Positions 42,122-51,680 of a stretch of 64,000 nt of DNA are shown in pieces (position 1 is the first letter of the stretch; each line of letters starts with the position of its first letter). Both the position numbers and the translations under genes were made by a program. Under the pieces are notes generated by a model that did not search any database, was not told the DNA's origin, and was given only the letters and a program-made list of their open reading frames with translations. This DNA comes from Hyphomicrobiaceae bacterium (lineage in GTDB: Bacteria; Pseudomonadota; Alphaproteobacteria; Rhizobiales; Methyloligellaceae): assembly GCA_028066055.1 (NCBI GenBank), contig JALCBY010000015.1, positions 26,380 through 90,379 of the forward strand. Direction: 5' to 3'.

Positions 42122-44577
42122 GACGCCGCCTCCTGCGATTGCGTCCGCTTCGCGGTGGGCCCGCCCCGCATTTTGAGGCGCTGCAGGAAGAAGACGAGGC
42201 CGAGGACCGCGAGGCCCAGCGGGTATATCCACTCCTTGGCTGGCCGGTTCAGTTGTTGGACATCGATGGAGGTGATGTTGTCGCCGAATGTCAGGCCGGC
42301 CTTTTCGCCTGCTCCGTTGAATTTCAGGTTGGCCACATACAGTCTCCCGCCATCCTCTGACTCAAGGGTTGCGCCGATCCGCCGGGCCACGGGTCCGGTC
42401 TCGTCAGAGGCGCCCGATGGCGGGATCACGAACAGCTTGTAGCGGTCGCCATACTCGGTCTCGCGGGTCACATGCAGGCGGATCGCACGATCGTTCGGCA
42501 CGCCATTGCCTGTCTCGCCGGCAACCTGCGCGAGGTTAAGCGGCGCGAATTGCGGATAGACGCGGTCGAGAAGAAAGTCCGGCCGGAACAGCGCCACCAC
42601 CACGACGCCGAGCAGCACCCGCTCCACGATGGAGAGCTTGGTCAGCAGCCAGCCCTGTGTCAGAGCGGCGAATGAGAGAATGGCGATCAGCGATACGACA
42701 AAGATCGTCAGCCCGTGCCAGATGCTGGTGACGCCAACCAGCAAAAGTTCCGGATTGAAGATGAAAACGATCGGCAGAATGGCCGTGCGGATGTCGTAGA
42801 GGAAGGACTGCACACCGGTGCGCATGGGGTTCGCGCCGGAGATGGCGGATGCCGCAAACGCCGCCAGACAAACGGGTGGAGTGGAGTCCGCCATGAGGCC
42901 GAAATAAAGCACATAGAGGTGGACGGCAATCAGCGGGATCACCAGCCCCGAGGCGTTGCCCAGCTCGACGAGCACCGTCGCCATGAGCGAGGCGACGACG
43001 ATGTAGTTGGCGGTCGTCGGCAGCCCCATGCCGAGGATCAGGCAGACCAGCGCCACGAGCGGCAGCAGGATATAGAAGTTGCCCTGCGAGATCGCTTCGA
43101 TGACCGACAGCATCGCGTTGTTGAGGCCGGTCGATGAAACCGCGCCGACGATGATGCCGGCGGCCCCCACCGCGGCCGTCACGCCGGCCATGCTTTTCGC
43201 ACCCGCAACCATGGCATCGAACACGGTGATACATCCCGCGCGCAGACCCGCAGCGACCGCCTCGCTCCGGCGGCGCGCCTCCAGCAGGGTGTTCATGAAG
43301 ATGATCGCGATCATCAGCAGGATCGCATAGAACACCGCGCTTCCTGGGCTCCAGCGTTCGACCAGCAGCAGGTAGATCAGCGCGCCGATGGGAATGAGGA
43401 AATGCAGCCCCCCCTTGAGCGTCGGCCAGATGTCGGGCGTATCGGCGCGGGAGAGGCCGCGCAGGCCGAGCTTCATGGCCTCCAGATGCGAGATGTAGAA
43501 CAGCGCGCAATAGCTGATGAAGGCGGGGATCGCGGCGTGCACGATCACATCATAGTAGGAGATGCCGATGAACTCGGCGATGATGAAGGCCGACGCCCCC
43601 ATGATCGGCGGCATGAGCTGGCCGTTGGTGGAGGCGGCGACTTCGATGGCGCCGGCCTTGTGCGCGGGCAGGCCCATCTTCTTCATCAGCGGGATGGTGA
43701 AGGCGCCGGTCGTGACCGTGTTGGCGATGGAGGAACCGGACACGGTTCCCGTGAGGCCTGATGCCATGATCGCGGCCTTGGCCGGCCCGCCGCGATACTG
43801 ACCAACCAGCGCAAAGGACACATCGAGAAAGAAGCGCCCTGCCCCTGCCTTGTCCATGAAAGCGCCGAACAGGACGAACAGGAAGACATAACTGACGGAA
43901 ACGTCGATCGGAATGCCGAACACCGCTTCGCTCGAAAGCCACTGGTAGCCAACCAGCCGCTCCAGCGAAACGCCCTTGTGGGAGATGATGTCCGGCATCG
44001 ACTGGCCGAATATGGAATAGAGCAGAAAGACCAGGCAGACGATGACCAGCGGCAGGCCGACGCTGCGCCGGGTCGCCTCGAGCAGAAGCACGATGCCGAG
44101 GCCGGCCAGCACCGCCTCGAAGGGGAAATTGTAACCGGCGACCGGAATTTCGAGCAGAATGCCGTCCCGCGAGACGATGCCGTCATAGGCGACCCAGACA
44201 TAGGCGCAGGTGGCGAATGCAAGCGCGCCGAGAAGAAGCGTCAGCCCGTTATGCGCCGGCTTGCGCGCCTCCCACACGCTTGGAAACATCAGGAAGCCGA
44301 GCAGCAATCCGAAAGCGAGGTGCAGCCCCCGCGCCGGCAGGTCGACGAATATCCCGAACCCGGCCATGAAGGGCAGCGGCGAGGCGATCCACAATTGCCA
44401 GGCGGACCAGACGAAGGCGACGGCGGGCACCAGCAGTGCAAGGCGTCCGCTCAGGCCGTGGCCAGGCCCTTCGAACCTGTCGACGAGGGCATCGATGTCG
44501 GTCTCGGGCTTCACGGCGTGGGCACACCCGCAGGAGGTTGAGAGAACGGCGCCATCCGGCATACACCCGGATGGCAC
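42118..44577 (-). CDS. TRAP transporter fused permease (4TM+12TM) with DUF3394 C-terminus
   Basis: This protein of about 815 residues is the membrane part of a TAXI-type TRAP transporter. It has an N-terminal four-helix region like the DctQ subunit, then the large DctM-like domain with the repeated patterns GAFTIPLMKKMG and MPPIMGASAFII, and at the end a soluble C-terminal DUF3394 piece (about 700-775), VTRETEYGDRYKLFVIPP, then a last helix. Such fused permeases use the TAXI binding protein to import organic acids or amino-acid-like compounds with sodium. The start is GTG 44577 or ATG 44562; neither has a strong ribosome-binding site. Confidence 0.87.
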   Translation of the reverse strand: MPSGCMPDGAVLSTSCGCAHAVKPETDIDALVDRFEGPGHGLSGRLALLVPAVAFVWSAWQLWIASPLPFMAGFGIFVDLPARGLHLAFGLLLGFLMFPSVWEARKPAHNGLTLLLGALAFATCAYVWVAYDGIVSRDGILLEIPVAGYNFPFEAVLAGLGIVLLLEATRRSVGLPLVIVCLVFLLYSIFGQSMPDIISHKGVSLERLVGYQWLSSEAVFGIPIDVSVSYVFLFVLFGAFMDKAGAGRFFLDVSFALVGQYRGGPAKAAIMASGLTGTVSGSSIANTVTTGAFTIPLMKKMGLPAHKAGAIEVAASTNGQLMPPIMGASAFIIAEFIGISYYDVIVHAAIPAFISYCALFYISHLEAMKLGLRGLSRADTPDIWPTLKGGLHFLIPIGALIYLLLVERWSPGSAVFYAILLMIAIIFMNTLLEARRRSEAVAAGLRAGCITVFDAMVAGAKSMAGVTAAVGAAGIIVGAVSSTGLNNAMLSVIEAISQGNFYILLPLVALVCLILGMGLPTTANYIVVASLMATVLVELGNASGLVIPLIAVHLYVLYFGLMADSTPPVCLAAFAASAISGANPMRTGVQSFLYDIRTAILPIVFIFNPELLLVGVTSIWHGLTIFVVSLIAILSFAALTQGWLLTKLSIVERVLLGVVVVALFRPDFLLDRVYPQFAPLNLAQVAGETGNGVPNDRAIRLHVTRETEYGDRYKLFVIPPSGASDETGPVARRIGATLESEDGGRLYVANLKFNGAGEKAGLTFGDNITSIDVQQLNRPAKEWIYPLGLAVLGLVFFLQRLKMRGGPTAKRTQSQEAAS

Positions 44578-44625
44578 CGGGGAGGACTGCTCATCGCTTT
44601 GATTGGCGACGGCAAGCCAGAAAAC

Positions 44626-45615
44626 CTACATCAGGCCCTTTTCCTTGTAGTATTTCACCGCACCCGGATGCAGTGGCGCGGAGTTACCGTTCTTGATCAT
44701 GCCCTTGGGCGTCAGGATCGAATAGGCCGGATGAAGTTTCTTGAAATCGTCCAGATTCTCAAAGACCGCGCGGACGACCTCATAGACCACATTCTCGGGA
44801 ACCTTGGCGCTGGTGACGATGGTGGCGTAGCCGCCGAATGTCTTCACCGGCGCGGTCACCGACGTGTAGGCGCCCTTCGGGATGTCGACCGGACCGTAGA
44901 AGGGGAATTCCTTGATCAGGCCCTTCTCCACATCCGTATCGAGATTGACGATGTAAGCCCCGCAGCCTTCCGTGGCGACCGCAACGCCGGAGTTGGGAAT
45001 GCCGACCACATAGCCATAGGCGTCGATCTTGCCGTCGCAGAGCGCCTTGGAATGTTCCGAAGACGTCATCTCTGTCACCAGCTCGAAAAAGTCCTTCGGC
45101 GTCTTGTAGCGCTCCATGAGCAGTTCCGTGGTGGCCCGCTGGCCCGATCCCGGGTTGCCCATGTTGAAGCGCTTGCCCTTCATGTCCTTCCAGGACTTGA
45201 TGCCGGACCCCTTCGACGCAATCAGCTGATAGGGCTCCGGATGCACGGAAAAGACTGCGCGCAGATCCTTGTTCTTGGTCACCTTGTCGGAGTCGCCCTT
45301 GTAGGAGTGATACTGCCAGTCCGACTGCGAAACGCCGAAGTCGAACTCGCCGGCGGTAATCTGGGCAATGTTGTAGGTCGAACCGGCCGACGATGGCGCG
45401 GAACATCTGATGCCGTGCTTGCGTCCCTTCTTGCGGCCTTCGGCGGCTTCCTTGTGAATCATGCGGCAAATGGCGTTTCCGGTCACGAAGTAGACGCCGG
45501 TCGGTCCGCCGGTGCCGATGGTGATGAAGGTTTTGTCGGCGGATTGCACCGGAGTGCCCGCAATCGCGGCCGTTGCAAAGACACTTGCGAGCAAAGTCGT
45601 TTTCAGGGTTCTCAT
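44626..45615 (-). CDS. TAXI-family TRAP transporter solute-binding protein
   Basis: The 329-residue product has a signal peptide (MRTLKTTLLASVFATAAIAG, cut about VQSA), then the TAXI opening FITIGTGGPTGVYFVTGNAICRMI, the ITAGEFDFGVSQSDW strand and GSGQRATTELLMERY. These are conserved in TAXI proteins such as those importing glutamate or related anions. GGGAGG lies six bases before ATG 45615. It lies directly upstream of the fused permease and shares the divergent regulator region with the LysR gene. Confidence 0.9.
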   Translation of the reverse strand: MRTLKTTLLASVFATAAIAGTPVQSADKTFITIGTGGPTGVYFVTGNAICRMIHKEAAEGRKKGRKHGIRCSAPSSAGSTYNIAQITAGEFDFGVSQSDWQYHSYKGDSDKVTKNKDLRAVFSVHPEPYQLIASKGSGIKSWKDMKGKRFNMGNPGSGQRATTELLMERYKTPKDFFELVTEMTSSEHSKALCDGKIDAYGYVVGIPNSGVAVATEGCGAYIVNLDTDVEKGLIKEFPFYGPVDIPKGAYTSVTAPVKTFGGYATIVTSAKVPENVVYEVVRAVFENLDDFKKLHPAYSILTPKGMIKNGNSAPLHPGAVKYYKEKGLM

Positions 45616-45719
45616 CCTCGTCCTCCCTTTCGGAGCGCATGTCCGTGTGCGGACGGCGGCATGCGCGTCACACAAAATCACGGGAGAAATTAGAGAACTG
45701 ACCGGCAATTGCGTCAAAT

Positions 45720-45741
45720 AATATGATTTGTCTGTCATATT
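45720..45741. promoter_or_regulatory. LysR-type operator between the LysR and TAXI genes
   Basis: AATATGA (45720-45726) and TCATATT (45735-45741) form a perfect inverted repeat with an eight-base centre. The repeat includes the T-N11-A pattern of LysR-type regulators. It sits in the 171-base divergent gap, 46 bases before the LysR start and 105 bases before the TAXI start, in AT-rich DNA. It fits autoregulation and control of the TAXI gene. Confidence 0.7.
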
Positions 45742-45786
45742 GGGAAAATCTATAATTATCCGGTTGACTGGAAATTGGGGGGAGCG

Positions 45787-46704
45787 ATGGATATCCGGCA
45801 GTTGAAATGTTTCGACGCGGTGCTGACAACGGGTGCGATGACCCGTGCCGCGGAATTGCTGGGACTGGCACAACCGACGGTGAGCATCACCATCGCGCAG
45901 CTTGAGCGCGAAATCGGATTTGAGCTGTTCGAACGGTCGAAAGGCCGTCTCGAGCCGACGCCCGAGGCCTATTCGTTTCACGAAGCCGCGCGGCTGGTCC
46001 TGGAAAGCGTGTCCCGGGTCACGCAGACCGCGGACGAGATCAAACGGCTGAACGAGGGCGAGATTTCGATCCTGTGTTATCCCGGCATCGCCTGGCGGGT
46101 TATGCCGGAGTTGATCGAAAAGTTTCGCCGCGGCCGGAAAGGCGTTCAAATCAAACTGGTTTCGCGGTCGTCAGCGGCGCTCCGCCAGCTCATCCTGACC
46201 CAGAATTTCGATATCGCCGTGGTCGAGGCGCCCGTCGCCCAGTCCATCGGTGAAGCCCTGCCCTTCCGTTACCGCTGCCATTGCGCGCTACCCCACAACC
46301 ATCCGCTTGCGGAAAAGGACACCCTGACGCCGAACGACCTGGACGGGGAAGCGTTTGTCACGCTGTTTCCCGAACACGCCACGCATCACCAGATTCGCAA
46401 TGCCTTCGCGGCATACGGGGCGGAACTACGCATCGCACTTGAATGCGACTTCTTCGTCTCCGCTCTCAGATATGTCTCCTGCGGCAGCGGTGTGACGGTC
46501 GTCGATCCGATAACGGCCAGCCACATCGAAACGTCGGATGTCGTGCTCCGGCGGTTCGAGCCCGCGATCAACTATGAGCTGGCACTGGTTCGGCCGACAA
46601 ACCGTCCACGGTCCCGTCTGGCCGACGCCTTTTGCGAAGATCTCGCGGCCAAATTGCAGGCGCTGACCGGCAACGACGCGCAAGCGCGGGTCCGGACGGG
46701 CTGA
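45787..46704 (+). CDS. LysR-family transcriptional regulator
   Basis: The 305-residue protein begins MDIRQLKCFDAVLTTGAMTRAAELLGLAQPTVSITIAQLEREIGFELFERSKG, a standard LysR helix-turn-helix, and has a periplasmic-binding-fold effector domain (about 90-290). GGGGAG lies two bases before ATG 45787. The divergent position relative to the TAXI/TRAP/M20 genes makes it their most likely regulator, with the imported compound or its deacylated product as effector. Confidence 0.9.
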   Translation: MDIRQLKCFDAVLTTGAMTRAAELLGLAQPTVSITIAQLEREIGFELFERSKGRLEPTPEAYSFHEAARLVLESVSRVTQTADEIKRLNEGEISILCYPGIAWRVMPELIEKFRRGRKGVQIKLVSRSSAALRQLILTQNFDIAVVEAPVAQSIGEALPFRYRCHCALPHNHPLAEKDTLTPNDLDGEAFVTLFPEHATHHQIRNAFAAYGAELRIALECDFFVSALRYVSCGSGVTVVDPITASHIETSDVVLRRFEPAINYELALVRPTNRPRSRLADAFCEDLAAKLQALTGNDAQARVRTG

Positions 46705-46711
46705 CGGACGC

Positions 46712-48925
46712 TCAGCGCAGCAGCGCCTCCAGCATCCGGTTGCTGTCGGCGAGTTTCTGCGACAATCGCCGCGCCATGAATTTGTGGAACGTGGCGATGA
46801 GCACGGGCTTTTCGCGGGTGATCTTCTGCAGCGTCTTCTGCGTCAGGCGCCGGGCGCTGCAGGGTTCATCGGCGATGACGGAAGCCGTTCGCGGCAACCC
46901 CAGATAGTTGCCGATCTCGCCGACGACGGTTCCTGGTCCCATGGAGCGCAGCCTTACGGTCTTGCCGCCCGGCAGCTCAAGCTGGACCGTCACCCTGCCC
47001 TTTTCGATGAACAGGACGTCGTCGGATTCCGCGCCCTGGCGGAGCAGATAGTCGCCGGGCTCGTAGTGGCGTTCTTCCAGATAGGCGAGCAGCTCCTTCG
47101 CCTGCGCGCGGGTGAAGATATCGTCGATGAGGTAGCTCTGCAGCGTGGTCGGCCGCGGCCCCTTGCCGTCCGAGTAAGCGTCAAGCGTGCGCTCCTCGCA
47201 CCATTCGATGCCCTCATCCAGGTTCTGGAAACCGGGAATGGCGCTGAAGTCCATTTCACTGTCCCGGAAGCGCAGTTCGATGCTGCTGCGCAGCCCCGTG
47301 AAGACGAGTGAGATGTGCCGATCCTGCATCAGTTGGGTGAGCTTGACGAAACTGTGCACGGCGGAGGAGTCGAGCCCTGTCACGCGGCGGAAATCGATGA
47401 CCACTTGCATGAGTTTCTTGGGTGGCTTCTCGGAGATGCGCTGCCGCACACGGTCGTAAATCTGGGTGGCCGTGCCGAAAAAGATGAAACCCTGCAGCTC
47501 CATCACCAGCGTCCGGTCGCCCTCTTCGTTGAGCACCCTCTCCTCTGATTTGGTCCGGTCGACATTGCTGCGGAATTCACTGCCCAGGAACTGGGCCCGC
47601 ACAACATCGATCTTGGAGTAAGTGATGATAAACATGACCGCGCCCGCGACGATGCCGATGGCGATGCCTTCCAGGAATCCGACGGTGGTTGCCACGACGA
47701 AGATAAGGACGATGATGGCGAAATCGACCAGTGGCAGTTTGTTCCATTCACGGTAGAGCGAGCCGAGCAGGAGATCGAGGCCGAGGAAGAAGACAATGCC
47801 GCCGACAACGGCCTTCGGGAAGAACGACAGGGCTTCCGCGCCGGCGAAGAAGGCCGTGGCGCAGATGGCCGCTGCGATCAGACCCACGAACCGGTTGTGA
47901 GCGCCGAACCGGTCGGCGAGCACGGTCAGGCTCAACTGCTGATAGCCGACGAGTCCGCCGCTGACGCCGGTGGCCAGGTTGGAGAAGCCGGCTGACATGA
48001 GGTCGCGGTTCAGGTCCACATTCTTCCGCGTCGCGGCCTCGATGCCCGAGACATTCAACAGGATTCCGAGCACGCACAGTATCACCACGGTCACGATTTC
48101 AACGAAGGTGCGCAATGACGGGACGAGGTCGCCCTGCAGCATCAGCGTCGGGTCGATGCTGCCGGTAAAGCCCTTGCCCGGGAACGGACCGAGCAGCCAG
48201 CGGCTGGCCCGCGCCTCCTCCGGCGTAATCCCGGTGGCGATGAGCACGAGATAGAACAGGATGATCGATCCGATGATCAGTGCGGGCAGGATCGCCGGCT
48301 GCTTCAGGCGCCATGCGCAGGTGAGCAGCAATGCGCCAAGTGCAGCACCGGGTATCCAGACGGACATGGCGCTGCGATCAAACAGGTCCGCGAGCGTGCT
48401 CCACTCCAGGGTGACGCCGGACATGAGGCCGAGGGAACTCTTCACCAGCAGCCAGCCGGTCGCGGCAAGGAACCCGGCCATGACCGGATAGGGAATGAAG
48501 CGCACCAGATTGCCGAGCTTGAAGTATCCCAGGCACAAGAAAGTGGCGCCGGTCAGTAGCGAGGCGGCGGCCAGCGTCGCATAGGCGGTCGCGTAAACCT
48601 GGTCGGGGGTCGCGTTTTCGGGCAGCGAGGCTGCGGCGGACCCGATGGTGATGGCCAGTACGGCGGCCGCGACGTCCTGCGGCCCGCCGATGGTTCCGGC
48701 ATATGAGGCGGTGAACGAGGTGATCGCGGCCATAATGGCGGCGCCGAACAGTCCGATGCCGATGGCCCGGTCGAGGAGGAAAGCGAATTCGCCGGAGAAG
48801 GTGATGGCGGAGAAGGAAATGGCGTAGGTGACGAGCAGAACCCCGATCACCACCCCGCTCACGAGCGTGATGAGAACATTCGCCGCCTGACCGCGAAACC
48901 TGAAGCCGTCGTCCACCAATGCCAT
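46712..48925 (-). CDS. SulP-family anion transporter fused to STAS and cyclic-nucleotide-binding domains
   Basis: The 737-residue protein has a SulP membrane part (about 1-430, with GTIGGPQDVAAAVL and SGGLVGYQQLSLTVL), a STAS domain (about 470-590, with IDFRRVTGLDSSAVHSFVKL) and a C-terminal cyclic-nucleotide-binding-like domain (about 620-720, with GAESDDVLFIEKGRVTVQLELPGGKTVRLRSMGPGTVVGE). SulP proteins move sulfate, bicarbonate or dicarboxylates. The extra CNB-like module suggests ligand control; it has no DNA-binding part. The phosphate-binding arginine region GLPRTASVIADEP keeps the R-T pattern of such domains. Confidence 0.88.
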   Translation of the reverse strand: MALVDDGFRFRGQAANVLITLVSGVVIGVLLVTYAISFSAITFSGEFAFLLDRAIGIGLFGAAIMAAITSFTASYAGTIGGPQDVAAAVLAITIGSAAASLPENATPDQVYATAYATLAAASLLTGATFLCLGYFKLGNLVRFIPYPVMAGFLAATGWLLVKSSLGLMSGVTLEWSTLADLFDRSAMSVWIPGAALGALLLTCAWRLKQPAILPALIIGSIILFYLVLIATGITPEEARASRWLLGPFPGKGFTGSIDPTLMLQGDLVPSLRTFVEIVTVVILCVLGILLNVSGIEAATRKNVDLNRDLMSAGFSNLATGVSGGLVGYQQLSLTVLADRFGAHNRFVGLIAAAICATAFFAGAEALSFFPKAVVGGIVFFLGLDLLLGSLYREWNKLPLVDFAIIVLIFVVATTVGFLEGIAIGIVAGAVMFIITYSKIDVVRAQFLGSEFRSNVDRTKSEERVLNEEGDRTLVMELQGFIFFGTATQIYDRVRQRISEKPPKKLMQVVIDFRRVTGLDSSAVHSFVKLTQLMQDRHISLVFTGLRSSIELRFRDSEMDFSAIPGFQNLDEGIEWCEERTLDAYSDGKGPRPTTLQSYLIDDIFTRAQAKELLAYLEERHYEPGDYLLRQGAESDDVLFIEKGRVTVQLELPGGKTVRLRSMGPGTVVGEIGNYLGLPRTASVIADEPCSARRLTQKTLQKITREKPVLIATFHKFMARRLSQKLADSNRMLEALLR

Positions 48926-49130
48926 GGCCTAGCGCACCGCCAACATGCGCATCGGCGCTGCACGCCAACGCATATACTCCCCCCTTCGGTCCTCGCAAGA
49001 CCGCCTCGTCTACTCGACCAGACCGCCAGCGCTTTGTCCAATTAAATCAGTTGTGCCGCGACAGAATTGCAACTTTTGCGGGGGTATTCCCGGCGCCACT
49101 CAAAGACCGCTCAGTTCCGGTATCTGCTGC

Positions 49131-50501
49131 TCACACCGGCCAGTGTGGGTGGTGGCTGTCGATGACGAAGGCGTGGCGGTGACGCACGGCCTTGTGCCGG
49201 TGCGGGTGGGAATGGGGTTCGGGGCCTTCCCAGCCTTCATGGTCATGCTGGTGGTGTGCGTCATGGACATGCAGATGCTCATGCTCCAGCGCATCATGCA
49301 CATGCTCAAGCTCGTCCGGATCGTGCGCGGGCCAAAGGAAGAGCGCGACAAGCGTCGCGCCAAGCGCTAATGCTCCCAGAGCGCCGAACGCCGCCGCCAG
49401 GCCGAAGGCACTGCCCAGCCATCCGGCAAGTGGATATGTCACGAGCCAGCAGACATGGGACAGGGCGAAATGCGCCGCGAAGTAGGCGGGCCGGTCGCCC
49501 TCCCCCGAAGAGCGCCGCAACAGCCGCCCCGATGGGAGAAGGATTGCAGAATATCCGGCGCCGAGCATGAACCAAAGTGCCATCGTCCAACCATAGGCGG
49601 GCAGAAGCATGCCCGCCCCGAGCCCTGCAACCATCAATCCCGCAGCTGCCATCATGATCGATCGGTCCGATCGCTTTTGGAGCAGCGTCGGCAGGGACAG
49701 GGCTGCCGCCATCGAACCGCCGCCGAAGGCCGCAAGCAGGATCGCCGTGTCCCGTCCGGTAAGACCGAGGGTATCCTGCACATAAACCACGGTGTTGATG
49801 ATGACCATGGCGCTGGCAGCCGCCGCGGCCATGGCGAAGGCCAGCAACCCGCGCAGCCGCGGCGTCGCGAGATAGGCGCGCAGGCCGAAAGTCAGTTTCG
49901 CCATGGCGCCGCCGACCTCGGTCGCTGGTTTCGGTGCCGGCAGTAGCACCGAGAGGACAAGGGCTGCGGAGATCAGGAACGCCACGGCGTTGGCCGCAAA
50001 CAGGGCGTGGAAGCTCACCACCAGCAGGGCGGCGGCGGCAAGCGACGGGCTCAGCAGGTGCTCCAGATCATAGGCCAGCCGGGAGAGCGACAGGGCCTTG
50101 GTGTATTCCTCCTCGTCGGTCAGCACATCGGGAATGGTTGCCTGAAATGTTGGCGTGAAACCGGCCGAACAGGCCTGCATGACGAAAATGAGCGCGTAGA
50201 TCTCCCAGATCTCGGAGACGAACGGCAGCACGGCCACGCATCCGGCGCGCGCCACGTCGAGACCCACCAGCATCGCCCGGCGCGGTACCAGATGGGCAAA
50301 GCTTCCGGCAACGGGCGAGAGGGTCACATAGGCGATCATCTTGATCGCCAATGCGATACCCAGTACCTGCCCGGCTTCGTCGCCCGCAAGCTCGAAGGCC
50401 AGCAGCGCGAGAGCCACCGTCGTGAGGCCGGTGCCCAGCAACGCGATGACTTGCGCTGCGAACAGGCGCGCATAGATCGGATCCTTGAGAGGGCTCAGCA
50501 T
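49131..50501 (-). CDS. MFS transporter with histidine-rich C-terminus, NreB-like (metal efflux)
   Basis: The 456-residue protein has twelve membrane helices and opens MLSPLKDPIYARLFAAQVIALLGTGLTTVALALLA, as in NreB-type MFS metal exporters. The C-terminal 60 residues are unusually rich in His (EHEHLHVHDAHHQHDH, and SHPHRHKAVRHRHAF), a tail that could bind nickel or cobalt in the cytoplasm. Nickel or cobalt efflux is the likely role by family; no metal regulator gene is adjacent. No ribosome-binding site was found before ATG 50501; longer starts at 50537 and 50567 exist. Confidence 0.82.
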   Translation of the reverse strand: MLSPLKDPIYARLFAAQVIALLGTGLTTVALALLAFELAGDEAGQVLGIALAIKMIAYVTLSPVAGSFAHLVPRRAMLVGLDVARAGCVAVLPFVSEIWEIYALIFVMQACSAGFTPTFQATIPDVLTDEEEYTKALSLSRLAYDLEHLLSPSLAAAALLVVSFHALFAANAVAFLISAALVLSVLLPAPKPATEVGGAMAKLTFGLRAYLATPRLRGLLAFAMAAAAASAMVIINTVVYVQDTLGLTGRDTAILLAAFGGGSMAAALSLPTLLQKRSDRSIMMAAAGLMVAGLGAGMLLPAYGWTMALWFMLGAGYSAILLPSGRLLRRSSGEGDRPAYFAAHFALSHVCWLVTYPLAGWLGSAFGLAAAFGALGALALGATLVALFLWPAHDPDELEHVHDALEHEHLHVHDAHHQHDHEGWEGPEPHSHPHRHKAVRHRHAFVIDSHHPHWPV

Positions 50502-50613
50502 GGCGCAAGGATAACGCGCAAGCGGGCGCATCGTCATCCCGGATAGCGCACGCGGAGCGTGTGTCACGAAATTCCGGAACCGGCAGAAAAGGGACTTCGC
50601 GTAACCCGGCGCG

Positions 50614-51033
50614 TCAGCGGGTCACGATCTTCTCCCACAGGCTGAAATCGTCCGCGTGGTGGGCAGCGATTTTCCATCCGCCCTCCTCCCGGCGATAGAC
50701 GCTCGTCTCCCGCATGGAAGCAGTTGACGGTTCCTTGTCGGGTCCGGTCAGGTTCACGGACAGGCGGTACTGCGCGACGGCCATGTCGCCGCCATCGATC
50801 ACATGCAGTCCCGAATATTCCGTGTGACCGCCGAGCGCTTTTTCCGCCTGGAACTTCCAGTCGGTGAAAATCGCGTCCCATCCCACCCGGAAGGTGCCGT
50901 CCGCGCTCATGTAGGAGGCGTCGTCGGCATGGGAATAGACATCCGCGAAAGGCTCCGGATCGCCATTGAGCATGGCGTTCAGCGCGGCAATCCATGTCTG
51001 AACCGCTTCGGTTATCTCCTGTTCTGCACTCAT
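50614..51033 (-). CDS. NTF2-like (SnoaL/DUF4440-type) protein
   Basis: The 139-residue protein has the NTF2-like cone fold pattern: an N-terminal helix, ITEAVQTWIAALNAMLNGD, the conserved ADVYSHADDASYMSADG and the closing strands RRLSV-like YRLSVNLTG and VYRREEGGWKIAAHHADDF. Many such proteins are small enzymes or ligand-binding proteins with no assigned reaction. GGGGGG precedes ATG 51033. A second NTF2-like gene of similar type lies at 55101. Confidence 0.75.
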   Translation of the reverse strand: MSAEQEITEAVQTWIAALNAMLNGDPEPFADVYSHADDASYMSADGTFRVGWDAIFTDWKFQAEKALGGHTEYSGLHVIDGGDMAVAQYRLSVNLTGPDKEPSTASMRETSVYRREEGGWKIAAHHADDFSLWEKIVTR

Positions 51034-51164
51034 TGTTGTATCCCCCCATTTTTGCAGCCGAATAGTGCGGTCACAAGCTCCCAATATTGGTGCCGGATTG
51101 CAAGTGCAAGAAATCTCCTCAACCGCTGCGGAGAAACTTGAAAATACAGCCGTACACCACTGCG

Positions 51165-51668
51165 ATGTTTTCGAATCTCAGGACTCTGACGATCGGACCA
51201 CGCATGTTGATCGCCGCGTTGTGGGGCGGTGTGATCTCGCTGGCGGTTTTCTACGCCGTTCTCGTGGTTGCCGACTTGTTGCGAACCCGAAACCCCGATC
51301 TGACCGGCCAGGCGATCAAACACATCTCGATACTTGCCGGAACGGTTCCGTTTGTCGTGGTGGTGGCGGTGTTTCTTGGAAGCCCGCTGGTAATCCTTGC
51401 TCTGCTCATCGGGCATATCTTCCGCAACAGCATCGAGACCTATCCGGCGATCTGGTGCGTCGCCGCGCCCACTACCGTCTGGGTTTCGATCAGCGCATTG
51501 GCCTCGCTTTCAGGCCGGTACCGGTTTGTCCCGGACATCTTCTTCGATCGGTTCCCTCAGATACTCATGCACGAAATCAGCATCGCTATCCTGCTCATGT
51601 GTGTGCCTCCTGCCGCGCTGTTCTACTGGTTCACCATTCTCCGCCAACCCTCCATCAAGGATCGATAG
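51165..51668 (+). CDS. Integral membrane protein of unknown function (167 residues)
   Basis: Four probable membrane helices lie near residues 14-38, 54-76, 95-115 and 133-157. The start is uncertain: ATG 51165 has no ribosome-binding site, and ATG 51204 (MLIAALWGG) would cut away the first 13 residues. Charged clusters lie between helices 1 and 2 (LLRTRNPDLTGQ). No family was recognised. It lies 12 bases before the next membrane protein gene, so both are probably co-transcribed. Confidence 0.55.
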   Translation: MFSNLRTLTIGPRMLIAALWGGVISLAVFYAVLVVADLLRTRNPDLTGQAIKHISILAGTVPFVVVVAVFLGSPLVILALLIGHIFRNSIETYPAIWCVAAPTTVWVSISALASLSGRYRFVPDIFFDRFPQILMHEISIAILLMCVPPAALFYWFTILRQPSIKDR

Positions 51669-51680
51669 GCAGGCCTCCGC

